NCBI RefSeq assembly: GCF_018687975.1
Contig: NZ_CP061310.1
Coordinates: 186,001 to 250,000, forward strand
Source: Polynucleobacter sp. es-EL-1
GTDB taxonomy: Bacteria; Pseudomonadota; Gammaproteobacteria; Burkholderiales; Burkholderiaceae
Reading direction: 5' to 3'
DNA: 64,000 nt
Positions 60,148-64,000 of the stretch are shown here, piece after piece. The notes under the pieces were generated by a model that was given only the letters and a program-made list of their open reading frames with translations, did not search any database and had not been told where the DNA came from. How positions within the stretch are numbered: the first letter of the stretch is position 1; the number at the start of each line of letters is the position of its first letter. A program made the position numbers and the translations under genes.

Positions 60148-61083
60148 GTGGCAAATCAAACCAATCGTAAAGGCATTATTTTGGCTGGTGGATCTGGTAC
60201 GCGTTTATACCCAGTGACTCAAGCTGTTTCTAAGCAATTGATGCCGGTATATGACAAGCCAATGGTGTACTACCCATTAAGTACTCTGATGTTGGCTGGC
60301 ATTCGAGACATCCTGCTCATTTCCACCCCACACGATACACCTCGCTTTTCAGAATTACTGAGTGATGGTTCGCAGTGGGGTCTGAATATTGAGTACTGTG
60401 TTCAACCTTCGCCTGATGGCTTGGCGCAGGCATTTACTTTGGGTAAAAACTTCGTAGGTAATGATCCGAGCGCTTTAGTACTGGGCGACAATATTTTTTA
60501 TGGACATGAATTAGTTGATCAACTCAATAGCGCAAATCATCGCACTGTTGGGGCTTCGGTATTTGCCTATCACGTCAATGATCCGGAGCGTTATGGCGTG
60601 GTGGAGTTTGATAAAGACTATAAGGCAGTGTCTATTGAAGAGAAGCCGTTGGCACCTCGCAGTAGTTATGCAGTAACTGGCTTATATTTCTATGACAACC
60701 AAGTATGTGACATTGCTGAATCTATTAAACCAAGTGCTCGTGGCGAGTTGGAGATTACCGATGTCAACCGCGTTTACTTGGAAAAAAATGAACTCAGCGT
60801 AGAGATTATGGGGCGCGGCTTTGCTTGGTTAGATACTGGTACACACGACTCATTGCTCGATGCTGCTGGTTTTATTGCAACCCTGCAAAAGCGCCAAGGC
60901 CTGATGGTCGCTTGCCCTGAAGAGATTGCGTATCGTCAAGGCTGGATTACTGCTGAAGATGTTCTGAGGGTGGCGACACAACTGAGTAAAAATAGTTATG
61001 GCCAGTATTTGAGTAAGATTCTCAAAGAGCTCAATTCTTCTGCGCAAGCTGTTTCTTTGTCGCACAAGAAAGTTGTTGGATGA
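60148..61083 (+). CDS. rfbA: Glucose-1-phosphate thymidylyltransferase
   Basis: First step of dTDP-L-rhamnose synthesis. The 311-residue protein starts at a GTG (VANQTNRKG; initiated as Met) and has the nucleotidyl motif [63 protein letters not shown] and [14 protein letters not shown]. Its stop overlaps the rfbC ATG (ATGA). Confidence 0.97.
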   Translation: MANQTNRKGIILAGGSGTRLYPVTQAVSKQLMPVYDKPMVYYPLSTLMLAGIRDILLISTPHDTPRFSELLSDGSQWGLNIEYCVQPSPDGLAQAFTLGKNFVGNDPSALVLGDNIFYGHELVDQLNSANHRTVGASVFAYHVNDPERYGVVEFDKDYKAVSIEEKPLAPRSSYAVTGLYFYDNQVCDIAESIKPSARGELEITDVNRVYLEKNELSVEIMGRGFAWLDTGTHDSLLDAAGFIATLQKRQGLMVACPEEIAYRQGWITAEDVLRVATQLSKNSYGQYLSKILKELNSSAQAVSLSHKKVVG

Positions 61084-61658
61084 GCAGGAATATGAGTAAC
61101 CCGCCAAAGCTACTGCTTACGCCAACAGTAATTGCTGATGTGTTGATCATTGAGCCGAAAGTTTTTGGCGATGATCGTGGTTGGTTTACCGAGTCATTTA
61201 ATGAGCAAGATTTTGCAGCGTCTACTGGATTGGATGTGAGCTTTGTGCAAGATAACCATTCTTTTTCTCGTCGATGGACATTGCGTGGTTTGCACTATCA
61301 ACTAGAGCAGACGCAAGGTAAGTTGGTGCGCGTCGTAGCTGGTAGCGTGTTTGATGTAGTGGTAGATATTCGTAAAGACTCATCCACATATGGCAAATGG
61401 GTTGGTGTCGAGTTAAGCGCGCAAAATCACAAGCAATTATGGATACCGCCAGGCTTGGCGCATGGGTTCTTGGTTTTATCTGAGACGGCTGAATTTCTTT
61501 ATAAAACCACGGATTACTATCACCCGCAAAGTGAAGCTTGCCTGGCCTGGAATGATCCAATTGTTGGGATTGAGTGGCCCTTGCCAACAGGCGTTCAGCC
61601 AAATATGAATGCAAAAGACACGGCAGGTCTTAGCTGGGATAAAGCGCCTAAGTTCTAA
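61080..61658 (+). CDS. rfbC: dTDP-4-dehydrorhamnose 3,5-epimerase
   Basis: Epimerises C3 and C5 of dTDP-4-keto-6-deoxyglucose. It has 192 residues in the cupin RmlC fold: [17 protein letters not shown], the catalytic His in [25 protein letters not shown] and [13 protein letters not shown]. It overlaps rfbA by 4 bases, so is coupled to it; an internal ATG 12 bases later is also possible. Confidence 0.96.
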   Translation: MSRNMSNPPKLLLTPTVIADVLIIEPKVFGDDRGWFTESFNEQDFAASTGLDVSFVQDNHSFSRRWTLRGLHYQLEQTQGKLVRVVAGSVFDVVVDIRKDSSTYGKWVGVELSAQNHKQLWIPPGLAHGFLVLSETAEFLYKTTDYYHPQSEACLAWNDPIVGIEWPLPTGVQPNMNAKDTAGLSWDKAPKF

Positions 61659-61699
61659 GTATTTCAGGACCATTATTTAAAAGATAAGATAATGCTCAC

Positions 61700-62749
61700 A
61701 TGAGCAAAGTATCTGCTAATTCTAAAAATCCCAAGATCTTACTGGTCAAGCTCTCCTCGCTCGGGGATGTTTTACATAACCTGCCAATCGTTTGGGATCT
61801 ACGAGCCCGTTTGCCAGATGCACAAATTGATTGGGTGGTTGAAGAGGGATATGTACACCTACTCACACCACTGTTATCTAGAGACGGTTTTAAAGGGATT
61901 GATCGGATTATTCCTTTTGGTCTGCGCCGCTGGAAAAAAAATCTTCTTAAATTATCTACCTGGCGAGAATTTTTTGCTTTTCGTAAGTTACTTCAGGCTA
62001 CTACATATGATGTGCTTATTGAGACCCAGGGCCTTTTAAAATCTGCCATCGTATGCTTCCTGGCTAAGAAAAGTTTTAATGCTGTAGTTGCAGGCCTTGC
62101 TAATGCAACCGAGTTTTCTGGGTATGAGCCATTGGCAAGGTGGTTTTATAACCAGTCTGTTCAAGTTCCAAAACAATGTCACGCAGTAGATCGGTCACGG
62201 TGGGTTATGTGCTCTGCTGCAGATTGGCCTTTATTGGAGCGCAGTGATTCTCCCCAGTTTTATCCCCTAGCATTTACGCAGGGCATACCTAAGACTGCAG
62301 TCGTTGGATTACAACAGCCCTATGTCTTGTGTTTTCACTCTACTGCGAGAGCAGCAAAGCGTTGGTCGGAAGCCAATTGGGTAGCCTTAGGTAAAGAATT
62401 GGCAGCTCGTGGGTATCAAGTGATTCTTCCTTGGGGCAGTCCTGCAGAGAAGTTAGTGAGTCAATCAATTGCTAAAGAGATTCCTAATGCTTTTGTCCCC
62501 TCGGCATTTTCTATTCAAGAGGCATTCTCAGTCATTGCTGGTGCTGCCTTAACAGTGGGGGTCGACACTGGCTTGACCCATCTTGCTGCAGTTCTTGGTA
62601 AGCCAACTGTTGAAATTTATTGCGATTCACCCCGTTGGAAAACCGAAGGTTACTGGTCTAATCAAATCTGTAACGTAGGCGACATTCAAAATCCACCAAG
62701 CATTCAAGAGGTTCTTGATGCATCCTTAAAGCTTTTAAAGCAAGCTTAA
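61700..62749 (+). CDS. waaC: Lipopolysaccharide heptosyltransferase I (GT9)
   Basis: Adds the first L-glycero-D-manno-heptose to Kdo in the LPS inner core. The 349 residues are of the GT9 family: ILLVKLSSLGDVLHNLPIVWDLR at the start (split by family residues), DVLIETQGLLKSAI, and the donor-site VGVDTGLTHLAAVLGKPTVEIY. It follows rfbC by 41 bp. Its presence indicates that the preceding genes feed the LPS or O-antigen system. Confidence 0.92.
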   Translation: MSKVSANSKNPKILLVKLSSLGDVLHNLPIVWDLRARLPDAQIDWVVEEGYVHLLTPLLSRDGFKGIDRIIPFGLRRWKKNLLKLSTWREFFAFRKLLQATTYDVLIETQGLLKSAIVCFLAKKSFNAVVAGLANATEFSGYEPLARWFYNQSVQVPKQCHAVDRSRWVMCSAADWPLLERSDSPQFYPLAFTQGIPKTAVVGLQQPYVLCFHSTARAAKRWSEANWVALGKELAARGYQVILPWGSPAEKLVSQSIAKEIPNAFVPSAFSIQEAFSVIAGAALTVGVDTGLTHLAAVLGKPTVEIYCDSPRWKTEGYWSNQICNVGDIQNPPSIQEVLDASLKLLKQA

Positions 62750-62770
62750 ATATTGACTAATTTTTAGCTC

Positions 62771-64000
62771 TCAGCGTAACAGGGTGTTAATAGCAATCAG
62801 ATCTTCATCTGAGAGCGCTGCTGCATGGGCTTTTAATTTAATGGCATTGAGAATCGTGTTGTAGCGGGCTTGCTGTAGTTGTGAGCGTGTGGTGATCACG
62901 GTGTCTAATGCAATTAATACATCAATATTGATTAAGGTCCCTACTTGAAAGCCTAGCTTGCTAGAGTCCAGTGCAGAGGTAGAGGAGCGCTCAGCTGCTT
63001 CAAATGCTTTGACGCTGGCTAAGCCGCCATAAAAACCGGTAAAAGCAGCACGCGTATTTTGTGCAGCAGTCCGGCGGTAGTTGTCATAGTTTGCTTTGGC
63101 TGCATCTAACAGGGCTGCATTTTGTCGAATCAAGGAGCTGTTATATCCACCAGAAACCAGAGGAATGCTCATTTGTAAGGCAATCGTGTTGTTATAGATA
63201 TTCGTTTGCGCTGGCGTCAAACTATTGGCAGTTCCATTGGAGGTGTTGTAGCCTGCTGTGCCTACAAAGTTGACTGAAGGGTAGTTCAGTGCTTGCGAAG
63301 CCTTAAAGGTACTCTCTGCCAGATTTACTGATAGTTGACCCGCTAGTACATTGAAGTTTGCTGTTTCTGCTTGATGAATCCAATCCTCTAAAGTTTGTCC
63401 TTTGGGCAGTATTGGGTTGACACTCTCAGCAATCGGAACGCCATTACTGTCTTTATTTTTAGAGCGCGGGTCCTTTAAAACGCCATCGATTTTAGCTTCC
63501 TTAGTTAAGGGCTTTAATGGACCAACGGGGCGTCCAACCAATTGCTCCAACACACCGCGTTTAACAATCAAGTCTGCTTGGGCTGCAATTTCCTGAGAGT
63601 TTGCCAAATCAAGAGCAGCTTGGGCGGTATTGATATCCACGACTGTTGCAAGACCCGCATCAAATTTCGCTTGGGCAATTTCCAGTTGTTGGGTAATCAA
63701 ACTTTTTTTATTACGATATAGCTCAACATTATCTTGGCTGGTCAGTGCATCAAAGTAGGCCTGTGAAACACGGATAATTAAATCTTGCTGCGCTGAATAA
63801 AATTGCATATCCGCTATTTTGGTATTCAGATCACCTTGTTTAAATGCCTCGAAGGCCGCAATATTAAATACCGGCTGCGTCAAAGTGACTGTGTAGTTTT
63901 TCTGGTCGTAAACCCTGGATGCCGTATTGACACCGGGAGGCGCATTTCCACCGGCATGTTGGTAGTAGCGGGTTGCGCCAGGTACTGCATTGGCTTGAGG
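62771..64000 (-). CDS. tolC: TolC-family outer membrane efflux channel, partial (runs off window end)
   Basis: The outer-membrane exit duct of type I secretion or tripartite efflux systems. The visible 409 residues lack the true N-terminus: the frame stays open through 64000. Visible parts include YTVTLTQPVFN, long coiled helices (FYSAQQDLIIRVSQAYFD and VELYRNKKSLITQQLEIAQ), the repeat-like second half (LAESTFKASQALNYPSV) and a C-terminal coiled segment. It is convergent with waaC. A TTG at 63883 is not the start. Confidence 0.9.
   Translation of the reverse strand, partial: PQANAVPGATRYYQHAGGNAPPGVNTASRVYDQKNYTVTLTQPVFNIAAFEAFKQGDLNTKIADMQFYSAQQDLIIRVSQAYFDALTSQDNVELYRNKKSLITQQLEIAQAKFDAGLATVVDINTAQAALDLANSQEIAAQADLIVKRGVLEQLVGRPVGPLKPLTKEAKIDGVLKDPRSKNKDSNGVPIAESVNPILPKGQTLEDWIHQAETANFNVLAGQLSVNLAESTFKASQALNYPSVNFVGTAGYNTSNGTANSLTPAQTNIYNNTIALQMSIPLVSGGYNSSLIRQNAALLDAAKANYDNYRRTAAQNTRAAFTGFYGGLASVKAFEAAERSSTSALDSSKLGFQVGTLINIDVLIALDTVITTRSQLQQARYNTILNAIKLKAHAAALSDEDLIAINTLLR

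Overview
The window looks like a chromosomal segment of a betaproteobacterium of the family Burkholderiaceae, most likely a Polynucleobacter-type freshwater bacterium. This is inferred from gene order (rppH-proS, ffh-ypjD-ampD-nrdAB, aroQ-accB-accC-prmA, fur/bamE divergent, leuS-lptE-holA-proA, yqgE-ruvX-pyrR-pyrB), which follows the Ralstonia/Cupriavidus/Polynucleobacter pattern, together with short intergenic gaps, moderate GC and single-copy housekeeping genes. No rRNA, tRNA, insertion sequence, prophage or CRISPR array was seen.

Layout. 1-5600: RNA 5'-end processing, prolyl-tRNA synthetase, SRP protein Ffh, a cytochrome c assembly-like membrane protein and a membrane-anchored AmpD fusion. 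5601-10260: nrdAB (class Ia ribonucleotide reductase) behind a promoter with two well-placed NrdR boxes. 10261-10911: a lysine/alanine-rich histone H1-like gene of tandem repeats, whose probable native C-terminus lies in the -1 frame after an A-AAA-AAG slippery site and a stem-loop. 10912-16665 (minus strand): PfkB kinase, a PrmA-DUF3426 fusion, accC, accB, aroQ and a TlpA-like thioredoxin. 16692-23376 (plus strand): mpl, an SDR, an RNB ribonuclease, a TonB-like protein, aroE and mtgA. 23391-31383: pyrF, corA, pncC-pgpA-thiL, maeB, an orphan barstar-like protein and rsmE. 31426-45906: tkt-gap, fur/bamE, dapB, leuS, lptE, holA, proA, a HemJ-like protein, an RlmL-type methyltransferase, rubredoxin and hemL. 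45941-51808: apaH, photolyase, a YdcF protein, then a tightly overlapping yqgE-ruvX-pyrR-pyrB operon.

51828-62749 is a cell-surface polysaccharide locus: six glycosyltransferase-type genes (including GT11 and GT10 fucosyltransferase-like genes and two poorly characterised ones), the complete dTDP-L-rhamnose set rfbBDAC, and heptosyltransferase waaC. It follows pyrB directly, and one gene is inverted, as is common in variable O-antigen or LPS regions. The window ends inside a TolC-type outer membrane protein gene.

The most noteworthy observations are the probable programmed -1 frameshift in the histone-like gene, two gene fusions that each join a cytosolic enzyme to a membrane segment (PP0621-AmpD and PrmA-DUF3426, the latter with an in-frame A9 run in its linker), the paired NrdR operators, and the glycan locus. 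Functions are assigned from recognised motifs and family knowledge; no database search was run.
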